Source of the DNA: Nocardioides lianchengensis
Lineage (GTDB): Bacteria > Actinomycetota > Actinomycetes > Propionibacteriales > Nocardioidaceae
Assembly (NCBI RefSeq): GCF_900101465.1
Contig: NZ_FMZM01000004.1
Location: 111,790-175,789 of the forward strand
DNA length: 64,000 nucleotides
Direction: 5' to 3'
Below the pieces are notes generated by a model. The model was not told the DNA's origin. It saw only the letters and a program-made list of their open reading frames with translations, and did no database searches. Position numbers and translations under genes: made by a program. Shown here in pieces: positions 32,908 to 41,996 of this stretch (positions are counted from its first letter, which is position 1; every line of letters begins with the position of its first letter).

Positions 32908-34253
32908 CCGGCCGAGGCCCGGCTGGTCACGAGGGTGGCGGCGAGAACGTGCTTGCAGGGTCCTCGCGCGCCGCGGTGCGTCGTCCACCAGGTGCAGGTG
33001 CAGGCCGTGCTGCCGTCGTCGCGGGTCCGGACCCGGTAGGTGCGCTCGCCGCTCACCACCTCGGCGACCGAGTCGCCCACGACGGTGACGGCGCCCGCGG
33101 CCGCCAGCTCCTCGGCCTGGCGGAGCCGAGGGTTGAGCCGACCGACGCTGGTGGCGTCGTAGGGCAGGTCGCGCTGGAAGTAGGCGGCGGTGGTGACGTC
33201 GTACCCGACCCGGCCGGCGACCGCCAGGCAGGCCAGGGCGGCCCGCACCCGCTCGGCGGGCAGGCCGGTCTGCTCGGCCAGGAGGTCCGGCTCCAGGCGG
33301 GACTGGTAGTCCAGCAGCCGGCCGACCTCGTCGGCGTCGTCCAGGGCCCCGCGCCCGGCGAGCACGGTCAGGCCCGCCCCCTCCCCGGAGAAGCCTCGGG
33401 CGGGCTCCGGGGAGAGCATCAGGACGTAGCGCAGACCGGGCAGCCGCAGCTCCCAGACCGAGGCCGTCGGCGCCGAGCCCGAGGCGAGGTGGGGACCGTA
33501 GGCCCGCAGCGCCGTCGCGTGCCGCACCAGCGGCAGCAGGGACGCCAGCCGTGCGGAGCCCGACAGGTGGACGCTGCCCGGCGCGGCGCGCGACGACAGC
33601 CGCCAGCCGCGGCCGGCCGGCACGACCCACCCGCGGGTGTCGCGGGCCAGGCCGGTGAGGAACGCCGCAGCCTGCCGGCCGTCGAGCTCGGTGCGCAGCT
33701 CGAACGTCGAGGCCAGCTGCTGGGCCTCCGCGAAGCCGCGCAGCCAACGGGTCGACAGGGGGACCCGTCGTTCCACGACCGAGCCCTCCCCGGTCGTCGC
33801 GACCAGGCCGTCGGAGCCGACCGAGAGGTGCAGCATCCCGTCGGCGGCGACGCCCGTCAGCATCCGGCGCAGCGGCTCGTTGACGTCGACGTTGGTCGTC
33901 CCCCGGTCGAGGAGGTCGCCATCCAGGATCTCGGGCTCGAGGTCGAGCCGCGCCTGGACACCGCCGCAGAGCGAGAACGACTCGAACCGCAGCATCCGAC
34001 CGTCCGAGGTGACGACCGGGTCGAATCCGCCGCCCGCGGGCACCCGCTCACGCCGCCAGTACTCGGCGGCGGCGACGGAGGCGACCTGGCGCAGTGCCTC
34101 GGCGACGAGGTGCGGGCGGGTCACCCAGCCGTCGAAGAAGCGGGGGTGCGCCGCCGGGTGCAGCAGGGCCCGACCGCCGCCGGTCTCGAGGACCAGCCGG
34201 CGTGGGTCCGTCAGCGCGGACGGCCGCTGGTACGTGAGCGTCTGGGTCGACAC
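32904..34253 (-). CDS. SWIM zinc-finger protein
   Basis: A 449-residue protein with a C-terminal SWIM zinc finger, C418-x-C420-x12-C433-x-H435 (ACTCTWWTTHRGARGPCKHVLA). SWIM fingers bind nucleic acid or protein. The preceding 400 residues have no enzyme signature that I recognise; a winged-helix-like region (LEPDLLAEQTGLPAERVRAALACLAVAGRVGYD) lies at about 325-365. The GTG start at 34253 is set by a strong GGAGGTGGAG ribosome site 8 nt upstream. It heads a two-gene operon with the 870-residue protein, and the pair is bracketed by 163-bp repeats. In other actinobacteria such pairs can accompany MoxR ATPase and von Willebrand A genes, which are absent here. Confidence 0.85.
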   Translation of the reverse strand: MSTQTLTYQRPSALTDPRRLVLETGGGRALLHPAAHPRFFDGWVTRPHLVAEALRQVASVAAAEYWRRERVPAGGGFDPVVTSDGRMLRFESFSLCGGVQARLDLEPEILDGDLLDRGTTNVDVNEPLRRMLTGVAADGMLHLSVGSDGLVATTGEGSVVERRVPLSTRWLRGFAEAQQLASTFELRTELDGRQAAAFLTGLARDTRGWVVPAGRGWRLSSRAAPGSVHLSGSARLASLLPLVRHATALRAYGPHLASGSAPTASVWELRLPGLRYVLMLSPEPARGFSGEGAGLTVLAGRGALDDADEVGRLLDYQSRLEPDLLAEQTGLPAERVRAALACLAVAGRVGYDVTTAAYFQRDLPYDATSVGRLNPRLRQAEELAAAGAVTVVGDSVAEVVSGERTYRVRTRDDGSTACTCTWWTTHRGARGPCKHVLAATLVTSRASAG

Positions 34254-34343
34254 GGGCTCCACCTCCGGGACCGCATGGTGCCACCACCCACCCCCGGTGT
34301 CCGGCGTTCCCCTCGTCGCGCCGGTGTCGGCAGGGCGGGACCA

Positions 34344-34506
34344 CCCGGGCAGCGGTGAGCTGTCCACCGTTCCCGCGCGGCCTTCGGTGGCGGACGCACC
34401 GCCGCCGCGGGGTGTCGGCCGCGACGCGCCACCCGGCGGTGCGTCATCCACCGATCCGGTACGACGAACGGTGGACAGCTCACCGCCGGACCGGGGCCGC
34501 ACGCCG
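34344..34506 (+). repeat. 163-bp palindromic element, copy B
   Basis: The outer arms are a perfect 21-bp inverted repeat at 34352-34372 and 34466-34486 (GCGGTGAGCTGTCCACCGTT core). It ends at the stop codon of the ABC permease gene (34507). It sits upstream of the SWIM gene, as copy A sits downstream of its partner gene. Confidence 0.9.
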
Positions 34507-37158
34507 TCAGCCCCGCAGCAGCCCCGCCAGCGACCGCCTCCGCAGCCGCCGCCACTCGACGCGGGCGACCACCAGGACGGCGCCGACGAGGACGCCGACC
34601 GCGAGCGCCGTCCACCACGGGAGGACCAGGTCCGGCGTCGTCGTCTGGCCGGTGATCCGCTCCAGCGACAGCGAGCCGAAGGTCGCGGCGGAGGCGCCGA
34701 CGCCCAGGGCCAGGCCGGCCAGCACGGCCACCGCGACGGGGACGACGAGCTCGGCGCCCAGGACCCGGCGCAGCTCGCGGTCCCCGAGACCGAGCGCGCG
34801 CAGCCGGCCGAGCGACTCGCCCCGGGCCGGCGCCTCGGCAGCGGCCGCGAGCACCACCCCGAGGACGGCGAGCAGCAGGAGCAGGACCGAGGTGGCGACG
34901 GCCAGGCGGACCAGGCCCGCGGCCAGGGGCGCGTCCCGGCGGGCGGCGAGCTCGTCGTCGTACCGGAGGACGACGCCGGCCCCCGTCGCCTCCAGCGCGT
35001 CCGCCGCTCCGGGTCCGACCGCCCACACGGTGTCGGGCTGGGCCACCGCGCCGGCGTCGGCGAAGGCGGCGGCGTCCACGACCACCACCGGGTCGACCGA
35101 GGCGTCCACCCGGGGCGCGGTCCCGACGACGTCGAGCGGGACGTTCTCGTCGTCCCAGCGCACCACCAGGCCGTCGCGCAGCCCGGCGTCGCCGCCGAGC
35201 AGCAGCGCCGGCACCCGGTCGCCGCCGCCTCGGAGACGGGTGAGCCGGGGCGCGTCCGGGAGGGCGCTCGCCGCGAGCAGCGAGGCGTACGACGCCGCGT
35301 CGACCACCACCAGCCGCACCGAGTCGGCGCTGCTCCGCGACGACGCGCGCACGCCGTCCTCGACCCGCCCGGACGCCGCGGCGCGCACGCCCGGGGCGGC
35401 CGCGACCGCAGGGGCGAGGTCGGCGCCCGGGGCCGTGGTCAGCCGCGCGTCTCCCCCGACCGCGAGCAGCGCGCCGGCCGCCTGCCCCTCACGCTCGGTC
35501 GCCGCCAGCGCGACGCCCACGGTCAGCTGGGCGACCGCGACCGTGACCACCAGCAGCGGCAGCGCCCGGGCGCCGGTCTCCGCGATCCGCGCCGCGGCGA
35601 GGAACCGCACCGTCCCCGTCGTACGACGTCCGCCGCGCAGCGCCAGGCGGGCCGCCGGCGGCAGCAGCCGGAGCAGGACGACCGCGCCCGCGACCGCCCA
35701 CCAGGTCGGGGCCGACGCCGCCGTCAGGTCGGCCCCGACCACGCCGCGCTGGCGCAGGGCCAGGAGGGCCAGCCCGGCCGCGACCAGCACGCTCGCCTCC
35801 AGGAAGAGCCGGGTCAGCCGCCGCGAGCGGGCCGCCGTACGACGGGCTGCGCGGTTGGCCGGCACCCGCCGTGCACCGGTCGCCCGCGCGGCGAGGACCG
35901 CCCCGAGGACCGGCGCCGCACCGACGGCGATCGCGAGCACCGGGAGCGACCAGCCCCAGCCGGGGGTGCCCGCCAGCAGGGCGACGGCGCCGAGCCCGAC
36001 GGCGGCCCCGCCCACCGCGACGAGCAGCGACTCGACGAGCAGCTCGCCGGAGATGCCGGCCAGGGAGGCGCCGCGCTCGCGGGCCACCACGACCGGACCG
36101 GCGCGCCGTCGTACCAGGAGCTGGGCGCCGAGGGTCAGCACCAGCAGTGCGCAGGCGAGCAGCCCGAGCAGCAGGACCTGGGCCTGCCCCTGCGCGGACG
36201 CGACCTGCACGCGCTCGTCGGCCAGCACCCGGTCGAGCAGGCTGTCCCAGGAGAGGTCGCCGCCGCCGACCCCGGCGGTGGTCTGCAGCGAGGCCACGGC
36301 CTGCTCCAGCTCCCGCGAGTCGCGCCAGCGCAGCCGCTCGGGGCGCGGGGTGAAGAGGATGCGCTGCGTCAGGTCGTCGGCCGGTACGGCGAGCCGCAGG
36401 TCGGGCAACGCGGCGGCGGAGACGAGCGCCGCGGCCGAGGTGCGCAGCACGCCCTCGGAGATCCCCTGGGACGGCTCGAGCAGCTCGGTCGACACCTGCC
36501 AGGCGTCGTCGTCGGGGTCGGACGCGACGTAGACGCCGCTGATCCGGACCAGCACCTCGCGGTGCTGCTCGTCCTCGGCCGGGATCCGGTCGCCGGGGCC
36601 GACGTCGAGGGCGGCGGCCGCCGCCTCGGACAGCGCGACCTGCACCGGCCACGGACCCGCGCCGGCGGGCACGGCGGCGTCGGCGCGGTCCTCGCCCACG
36701 GCCGCCCGGGGCGCGTGACCCGCGGTGTAGGTGACGGCCGGCTCGCCGTCCGGGGTGTCGACGTAGGCGAGCCGCAGGTAGCGGCCCGGTCCGGCGTCCA
36801 GCAGCTGCAGCGCGAGGGTGGTGGTCGTCGCGACCCCGGGCCGGAGCACCCGGGCCAGCCGGCCGGGCAGCGTGCCCTGCGCGTACGACGTGGCCTGGCG
36901 CAGCTCGGTCGCGGAGCCCGGGTCGCGGGTCCGCTCGCCGCGCGGGTCGTCGTACCCCTCGGGGAGGGTGGCGACCACCGCACCGCGCAGGCCGGCGTCG
37001 CGCACCGCGTCCGCGAAGGCCCGGTCGCCCGTGCGGTCGGTCAGGGGCGCGACCGCCGCGGTCAGGGCGGTGGTGAGCGCGACGACCAGGCCCATGAGGA
37101 GCAGCAGGCCGGGATCGCTGCGCACCCGGCCGCGGAGGGTGGGTCCGTGCAGTCTCAT
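34507..37158 (-). CDS. FtsX-like ABC transporter permease
   Basis: An 883-residue membrane protein. Helix 1 is at about residues 18-40 (LLLLMGLVVALTTALTAAV), a large extracytoplasmic MacB-like domain spans about 45-330, then paired bundles of three or more helices (VLLLGLLACALLVLTLGAQLL; VLVAAGLALLAL) separated by a second extracytoplasmic region, and FtsX-type helices at the C-terminus. It is the last gene of a four-gene operon and its ATG overlaps the stop of the preceding permease. Such permeases transmit ATPase motion to the outside (lipoprotein, peptide or cell-wall processes) rather than moving small solutes. Substrate unknown. Confidence 0.88.
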   Translation of the reverse strand: MRLHGPTLRGRVRSDPGLLLLMGLVVALTTALTAAVAPLTDRTGDRAFADAVRDAGLRGAVVATLPEGYDDPRGERTRDPGSATELRQATSYAQGTLPGRLARVLRPGVATTTTLALQLLDAGPGRYLRLAYVDTPDGEPAVTYTAGHAPRAAVGEDRADAAVPAGAGPWPVQVALSEAAAAALDVGPGDRIPAEDEQHREVLVRISGVYVASDPDDDAWQVSTELLEPSQGISEGVLRTSAAALVSAAALPDLRLAVPADDLTQRILFTPRPERLRWRDSRELEQAVASLQTTAGVGGGDLSWDSLLDRVLADERVQVASAQGQAQVLLLGLLACALLVLTLGAQLLVRRRAGPVVVARERGASLAGISGELLVESLLVAVGGAAVGLGAVALLAGTPGWGWSLPVLAIAVGAAPVLGAVLAARATGARRVPANRAARRTAARSRRLTRLFLEASVLVAAGLALLALRQRGVVGADLTAASAPTWWAVAGAVVLLRLLPPAARLALRGGRRTTGTVRFLAAARIAETGARALPLLVVTVAVAQLTVGVALAATEREGQAAGALLAVGGDARLTTAPGADLAPAVAAAPGVRAAASGRVEDGVRASSRSSADSVRLVVVDAASYASLLAASALPDAPRLTRLRGGGDRVPALLLGGDAGLRDGLVVRWDDENVPLDVVGTAPRVDASVDPVVVVDAAAFADAGAVAQPDTVWAVGPGAADALEATGAGVVLRYDDELAARRDAPLAAGLVRLAVATSVLLLLLAVLGVVLAAAAEAPARGESLGRLRALGLGDRELRRVLGAELVVPVAVAVLAGLALGVGASAATFGSLSLERITGQTTTPDLVLPWWTALAVGVLVGAVLVVARVEWRRLRRRSLAGLLRG

Positions 37159-40100
37159 CCGTCCCCCTGACGCAGGTCGGCGAGGTCGGAGCGTCGTACC
37201 TGGCGGGCGGTGACGACCGCCGTGAGGGCCAGCACGCCCACCAGGAGCCCCCCGAGGACCAGCGCCGACACCGTCCACGGCCAGGCGACGACCGCGGCGG
37301 GGACCGGCGCCGCGCCGAGGTCGGAGCGGACCAGGTCGGGTCCGATCGCCAGCACCACCCCGGCGCCGGCGAGGGTCCCCGCCAGCAGCAGCGGTACGAC
37401 GAGCGCCGCGTGCTCGGCCAGCAGCAGCCGCCGGGCGCCGCGCCGGGTCAGGCCGAGGGCCCGCAGCCGCGGCACCTCGGCGGTCCGCCGGCGCCGGTCG
37501 GCGCCGAGCACCAGCCCGACACCGGCAAGCAGCAGCACCGCCGCGGCCACGACGAGGGTGAGCAGCGCGGCCGGGACGGTGACCCGGAGCGGCCCCTGGG
37601 CGAGGTCGGTCGCGAGCTCCTGCCGGGTGAGCACCTCACCCAGGTCGAGGTCCTCCAGGGCGCGGGTGGTCCCGGGGCCGGGGTCCGCCACCCACCAGCC
37701 GTCGACGACCGGCTCGAGCCGGCCGGCGTCCACGAGCGCCCGCGAGACGGTGTCGACGTCCGCCAGCACCGCCGTCCGACCGGGGGCACCGGGCACGCTG
37801 GGCACCACGGCCGCCACCCGGAACGGCAGGTCGGTCTCCCCGACGATCGCGGACAGGTCGTCGCCGACCCCCACGCCGACGGCGTCGGCCAGGTCCTGCG
37901 AGACGGCGACCGGCACCTCGTCCGGGGGCGCGAAGGCGGTCACCAGCAGGTCGGCGCCGGTGTAGGCGAGGTAGGCCAGGTCCAGCCGGGCGGTGACCCG
38001 CAGCCCGGGGACGACCTCGGCGCTGCGGACCGGGGTGTCCCGACCCAGCGCGTGCACCTGCCAGCCCGCGGTGTCCCCCGGGACGCCGAGCGCGATCTCC
38101 ACGTCCGCCGTCCCCACGGTCGGCTCGTCGACCGGCGCCCCGTCGACCTCCAGCCGTACGGCGACCAGCCGCTGGTCCGGTCCGATCGGCCCCCGCCACT
38201 CCACCGGGTGAGGCCGGCCGTCCATCGGCACGGCCACGCCGGAGACCGACCCGCGGAAGCCGGACGCGTCCTGCAGCACCACCGTGGGCGTGACCCGCGC
38301 CCCGTCCAGCGCGGTCCCCGTCAGCTCCAGACCGGCGCCGTCCTCGGGGACGGGCACCCCCTCGACCGGCGGCCCGGGGGCCAGCTCGGCACCGACCGCC
38401 GACCAGGGCCGCCCCGCCTCGTGGCGCCCGCGGAGCAGCTCGCCGGCGTGCCGGCTGTCGACGGCCACGAGCACGGGGGGCGAGCCGGCCTCGCCGACGT
38501 ACCGGCCGAGCACGACCGGGCGGTCCACCACCGCGGACACGACCGGGTCCTGGTCGGCGGTCGCCGCGATCACGGCGGCGGCGTCCGCGCTGCTCGGCGG
38601 CCCGGCGAGCGTGAGCGCGAGGTCGGTGCCGACCCGCAGCGCGGCCTGGTCGTCCTGCGACTGCGACCAGGTGCTGTGGAGCGCCAGGCCGACGGGGATC
38701 GCGGCGACGGCGGCGACGATCAGCAGCGTCGCCGTACCGGTGCGGGCCCGGAGGGCCGCCTGGTGCGCCGCCAGCGGCAGGACCAGGCCGCGGGACCGGG
38801 CCGCCGCCCGGGCCACCAGGGCGAGGAGCAGCGGGACCAGCCGGACCACGAGCACGGTCGCGGCGGCCAGGCAGACGACCGGCGCCAGCAGCAGCGTGAC
38901 GTCACCGCCGGTGGCGGCCCCGGCCGGCTGCGAGCGCAGCTGCCACGCGCAGACCACGGCGGCGCCGACCAGCAGCGCGTCGACGCCGAGCCCCGCGACG
39001 GCGCGGCGCCGGGAGGCGGCGGTCGTCGTCGACGGATCCACCGCGGACGCGACCAGCGCCAGGGTGAGCACCAGCGCCGCCGCCAGGACGGTCACCACGA
39101 GCCCCGCCGTGACCGTGGGCGACTGGGCCAGCCCGGCCGCCTCGAGGGACGGCAGGTGGGTGAGCCGGGAGTGGGCGAGCGCGGCCGCGGGAAGGGCCGG
39201 CACGGACGCGGCGACGGCGAGCAGCAGCGCCTCCCCGAGCGCGGCGCCGACCTGCTGCCCGCGGCTCAGGCCGAGGGCGACGAGCAGGGCCCGCTCCTCG
39301 TCCCGTACGGCGGCGACCGACCGGCCCGCCAGCAGCACCGCCGCGAGCGACAGCGCGGCGCCGAGCAGCAGCACGACCACCACGGTCGCCCGCGTGGTGT
39401 CCTGCTGGGCGTGGATCCGGTCGAGGGTCCGCGGCAGGTCCGAGCCCACCCGGGTGATCCGGGCCCGGTCGCCGACCCGCGAGTCCAGGAGCGCCGAGGC
39501 CCGGTCGAGCGCGGCGACGGCGTCCCGCAGCGCCCGGTCGTCGGCGAGGGCGAGGGTCGGGTGGGCGGTGACCCGCAGCCCGGACACCGTCGAGCCGCTG
39601 GCGCGGAGCTCGTCGTCGGTGACGACGAACGGCCCGAACGCCGGTGCCGTCACCGAGCCGTCGCTGAACGACGGCTCGGAGCCCGCGCCGCCCAGCGGGT
39701 CGGTCTCCCACCCGGCCCGCGAGAGCGGCCGAAAGGTGCCGACGACCCGGAGCGCGAGGTCGCCGTCCACGCCGCCCTGCCCGATCTCCCCGCCGAGTCG
39801 CAGCCGGTCCCCCGCCCGGAGCTCCAGGCGACTCGCGGCGACGTCGGGCAGCACCGTCTCGCCGGCCCCGACCGGCCAGCGACCCGAGGTGAGCACCGCC
39901 CGCTGCTCGACGTCATCCCCGGCCACGAGGTAGCCCAGCCGGTCGCCGTCGGCGAGCCGGCGCATCCGCGAGGTCGCGCTGCCGGTCACCGTCGGGTCCG
40001 TCGTGGCCAGCACCCCGGCGACCACGACGCCGGCCTCCTCGCGGGCCGCGACCAGGTCGGGGCCGGGGAGGTCGACGAGGTAGGCGGTCACGTCCACCTC

Positions 40101-40265
40101 GGCCGGCTCGGACCGCTGCACCTGCTCGGCGAAGGCCCGGTCCTGGGTCGGGCCCAGCAGCAGCGCGCAGGTGCCGAGCAGGGTCGCCGCCACCGCCACC
40201 AGGACGACGGCGGCGACGACCATCCGCCGCTGCACGAGGGCCCGGCGTACGACGAACCTCAGCAC
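37155..40265 (-). CDS. Large FtsX-like ABC transporter permease
   Basis: A 1036-residue membrane protein with the same overall plan as its neighbour: an N-terminal helix (MVVAAVVLVAVAATLLGTCALLLGP), a long extracytoplasmic domain, a central FtsX helix group (VVVLLLGAALSLAAVLLAGR), a second extracytoplasmic domain with GVGDDLSAIVGETDLPFRVAAVVPSVPG, and a final helix group. The GTG start lies 1 nt after the ATPase stop. The two unequal permeases probably form a heterodimer. Confidence 0.88.
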   Translation of the reverse strand: MLRFVVRRALVQRRMVVAAVVLVAVAATLLGTCALLLGPTQDRAFAEQVQRSEPAEVDVTAYLVDLPGPDLVAAREEAGVVVAGVLATTDPTVTGSATSRMRRLADGDRLGYLVAGDDVEQRAVLTSGRWPVGAGETVLPDVAASRLELRAGDRLRLGGEIGQGGVDGDLALRVVGTFRPLSRAGWETDPLGGAGSEPSFSDGSVTAPAFGPFVVTDDELRASGSTVSGLRVTAHPTLALADDRALRDAVAALDRASALLDSRVGDRARITRVGSDLPRTLDRIHAQQDTTRATVVVVLLLGAALSLAAVLLAGRSVAAVRDEERALLVALGLSRGQQVGAALGEALLLAVAASVPALPAAALAHSRLTHLPSLEAAGLAQSPTVTAGLVVTVLAAALVLTLALVASAVDPSTTTAASRRRAVAGLGVDALLVGAAVVCAWQLRSQPAGAATGGDVTLLLAPVVCLAAATVLVVRLVPLLLALVARAAARSRGLVLPLAAHQAALRARTGTATLLIVAAVAAIPVGLALHSTWSQSQDDQAALRVGTDLALTLAGPPSSADAAAVIAATADQDPVVSAVVDRPVVLGRYVGEAGSPPVLVAVDSRHAGELLRGRHEAGRPWSAVGAELAPGPPVEGVPVPEDGAGLELTGTALDGARVTPTVVLQDASGFRGSVSGVAVPMDGRPHPVEWRGPIGPDQRLVAVRLEVDGAPVDEPTVGTADVEIALGVPGDTAGWQVHALGRDTPVRSAEVVPGLRVTARLDLAYLAYTGADLLVTAFAPPDEVPVAVSQDLADAVGVGVGDDLSAIVGETDLPFRVAAVVPSVPGAPGRTAVLADVDTVSRALVDAGRLEPVVDGWWVADPGPGTTRALEDLDLGEVLTRQELATDLAQGPLRVTVPAALLTLVVAAAVLLLAGVGLVLGADRRRRTAEVPRLRALGLTRRGARRLLLAEHAALVVPLLLAGTLAGAGVVLAIGPDLVRSDLGAAPVPAAVVAWPWTVSALVLGGLLVGVLALTAVVTARQVRRSDLADLRQGDG

Positions 40266-40266
40266 G

Positions 40267-40938
40267 TCACCCGTGCACCCGTCCGTCGGCGATGGTGAGG
40301 ACCCGGTCGGCGAGCGACATCATCACCGGGTCGTGGGTCGCGACCACCGCGGTCACGCCCTCGGACTCGACCACGGCCCGGAGCAGGGCCATCACCGCGA
40401 GCCCGGTCTCGGCGTCGAGCTGGCCGGTCGGCTCGTCGGCGACGAGCAGTCGGGGCGAGCCGGCGAGTGCCCGGGCGATGGCCACCCGCTGCTGCTGGCC
40501 GCCGGAGAGCTCGGCCGGTCGCTGCTGGGCGTGCTCGCGCAGGCCGACCAGGTCGAGCAGCAGGGCCACCCGCTGCTCGCGCGCGGCCACCGCCGTACGA
40601 CGCAGGCGCAGCGGGACGCCGACGTTCTCGGCCGCCGTGAGCGCGGGCAGCAGGCCGAAGGTCTGGAAGACGTAGGACACCGTGTCGCGCCGCAGGGCGC
40701 TCAGCCCCTCGTCGCCGAGCGCGGTCACCTCGGTGCCCTCGAGGTGGACGGTCCCGGTGTCGGGTCGGTCGAGGCCGCCGAGCAGGTTGAGCAGCGTGGT
40801 CTTGCCCGAGCCGGACCGGCCGACCACGGCCACCATCTCGCCGGGGGCCACGTCGAAGGAGACGTCGCGCAGCGCGTGCACGGTGCCCGGGCCCGCGCCG
40901 TACGACCGGGTGAGCCCGCGGACGACGACCGCGCTCAC
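40267..40938 (-). CDS. ABC transporter ATP-binding protein (MacB/LolD-like)
   Basis: A 223-residue ATPase of full family length. Walker A is GRSGSGKTT, the signature LSGGQQQR, Walker B LLVADEPT, and the switch His is in VVATHDP. It belongs to the LolD/MacB group that partners with FtsX-like permeases. The GTG start overlaps the stop of the other ATPase (GTGA). Confidence 0.95.
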   Translation of the reverse strand: MSAVVVRGLTRSYGAGPGTVHALRDVSFDVAPGEMVAVVGRSGSGKTTLLNLLGGLDRPDTGTVHLEGTEVTALGDEGLSALRRDTVSYVFQTFGLLPALTAAENVGVPLRLRRTAVAAREQRVALLLDLVGLREHAQQRPAELSGGQQQRVAIARALAGSPRLLVADEPTGQLDAETGLAVMALLRAVVESEGVTAVVATHDPVMMSLADRVLTIADGRVHG

Positions 40939-41855
40939 CGGCCCCCCTCGCGGTCCGAGCGGATCTCGACGTGGTCCGCGGCCAGGGCGAGCCGGACCCG
41001 GCGGGTGAGGTCGAGCGCCTCGCGGAACTCGCGCGGCACCTGGACCCGACCCGCGCGGTCCATCACGGCGTACTCCTCCGCCGCGCCGAGCGCCCCCGCC
41101 CCCTCGTCGCTGCGCAGCACCTCGCTGCTGGTGCGGCCGTCCCGGATCGCCACGGTCCGGGCGACCTGGTCGCTGACCGCGCGGTCGTGGGTGACCACGA
41201 CGACCGTCGCCCCGAGCACCCGGTTGGCGGTGCGCAGCGCGGCGAACACCTCCTGCGCGGTCTCGCTGTCCAGCTCGCCGGTGGGCTCGTCGGCGAGCAG
41301 CACCCGCGGCCGGATGGCCAGCGCCACCGCGATCGCCACCCGCTGCTGCTCGCCGCCCGACATCTGCCCGGGCCGCCGGTCGGCGCAGTGCGTGACCCCC
41401 AGTGTGTCCAGCAGCTCCGCGGTGCGCTCGCGCCGCTCGCTCCGTCGTACGCCGGCGATGCTCAGCGGGAGGTCGACCACCTGGGCGGCGGTCAGGTAGG
41501 GCACCAGGTTGCGCACCGACTGCTGACGCACGAACCCGACCACGTGCCGCCGGTAGCGCACCCGGTCCGCGCGGCTCATGTCCAGCAGGTCGTGCCCCGC
41601 CACCCGCGCCCGCCCGGCGGTGGGCGCGTCCACCCCGGCCAGCACCTGCAGCAGCGTCGACTTGCCCGACCCGGACGCCCCGACCAGCGCGATCATCTCG
41701 CCCTCGTGCACCAGCAGGTCGAGCCCCTGCAGGGCCTGCACCTCGACGCTCTCGGTCTGGTAGATCCGCACCAGGTTGTCGCAGACCACCAGCGCGTCGT
41801 GCCCGAACTCCGGCCCGTGGTCGGGCGCGGCCGGCAGTGCCAGACCCGGTCCCAC
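40935..41855 (-). CDS. ABC ATPase with C-terminal AbrB-like hairpin domain
   Basis: A 306-residue protein. The ATPase occupies about residues 20-235: Walker A GASGSGKST, signature MSGGEQQR, Walker B VLLADEPT, switch His in VVTHDR. The tail from about residue 262 reads EYAVMDRAGRVQVPREFREA and continues LDLTRRVRLALAADHVEI, closely resembling a SpoVT/AbrB swapped-hairpin DNA-binding domain. The start at 41855 is chosen because GGGGGAGAG sits 7 nt upstream; GTG at 41858 and a longer N-terminus from 41960 are possible. With the second ATPase it powers the two permeases. The tail could mediate dimerisation or DNA-linked regulation. Confidence 0.88.
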   Translation of the reverse strand: MGPGLALPAAPDHGPEFGHDALVVCDNLVRIYQTESVEVQALQGLDLLVHEGEMIALVGASGSGKSTLLQVLAGVDAPTAGRARVAGHDLLDMSRADRVRYRRHVVGFVRQQSVRNLVPYLTAAQVVDLPLSIAGVRRSERRERTAELLDTLGVTHCADRRPGQMSGGEQQRVAIAVALAIRPRVLLADEPTGELDSETAQEVFAALRTANRVLGATVVVVTHDRAVSDQVARTVAIRDGRTSSEVLRSDEGAGALGAAEEYAVMDRAGRVQVPREFREALDLTRRVRLALAADHVEIRSDREGGR

Positions 41856-41943
41856 CACGGCTCTCCCCCGCTCCTGTGACGTGCCCGGTGATGCTAGTCC
41901 CGCGGGGCGCCCCGGCGGATCCGTTCCGCGCGACGCGCCGTCG

Positions 41944-41996
41944 GGCGGTGCGGTGTCCACCGTTCCTGGCCGGCCGATGGTGGGCGGCTCACCGCC
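41944..41996. repeat. Shortened, degenerate copy of the palindromic element
   Basis: GGCGGTGCGGTGTCCACCGT on the left and GGTGGGCGGCTCACCGCC on the right resemble the outer arms of the 163-bp element, with the middle missing. The stop codon of the pseudouridine synthase gene (41989-41991) lies in the right arm. Confidence 0.65.

Noticed and set aside
30104..34506. Composite transposon or prophage
   Set aside because: No transposase, integrase or phage gene lies between or beside the repeats, and the repeats themselves do not encode protein.
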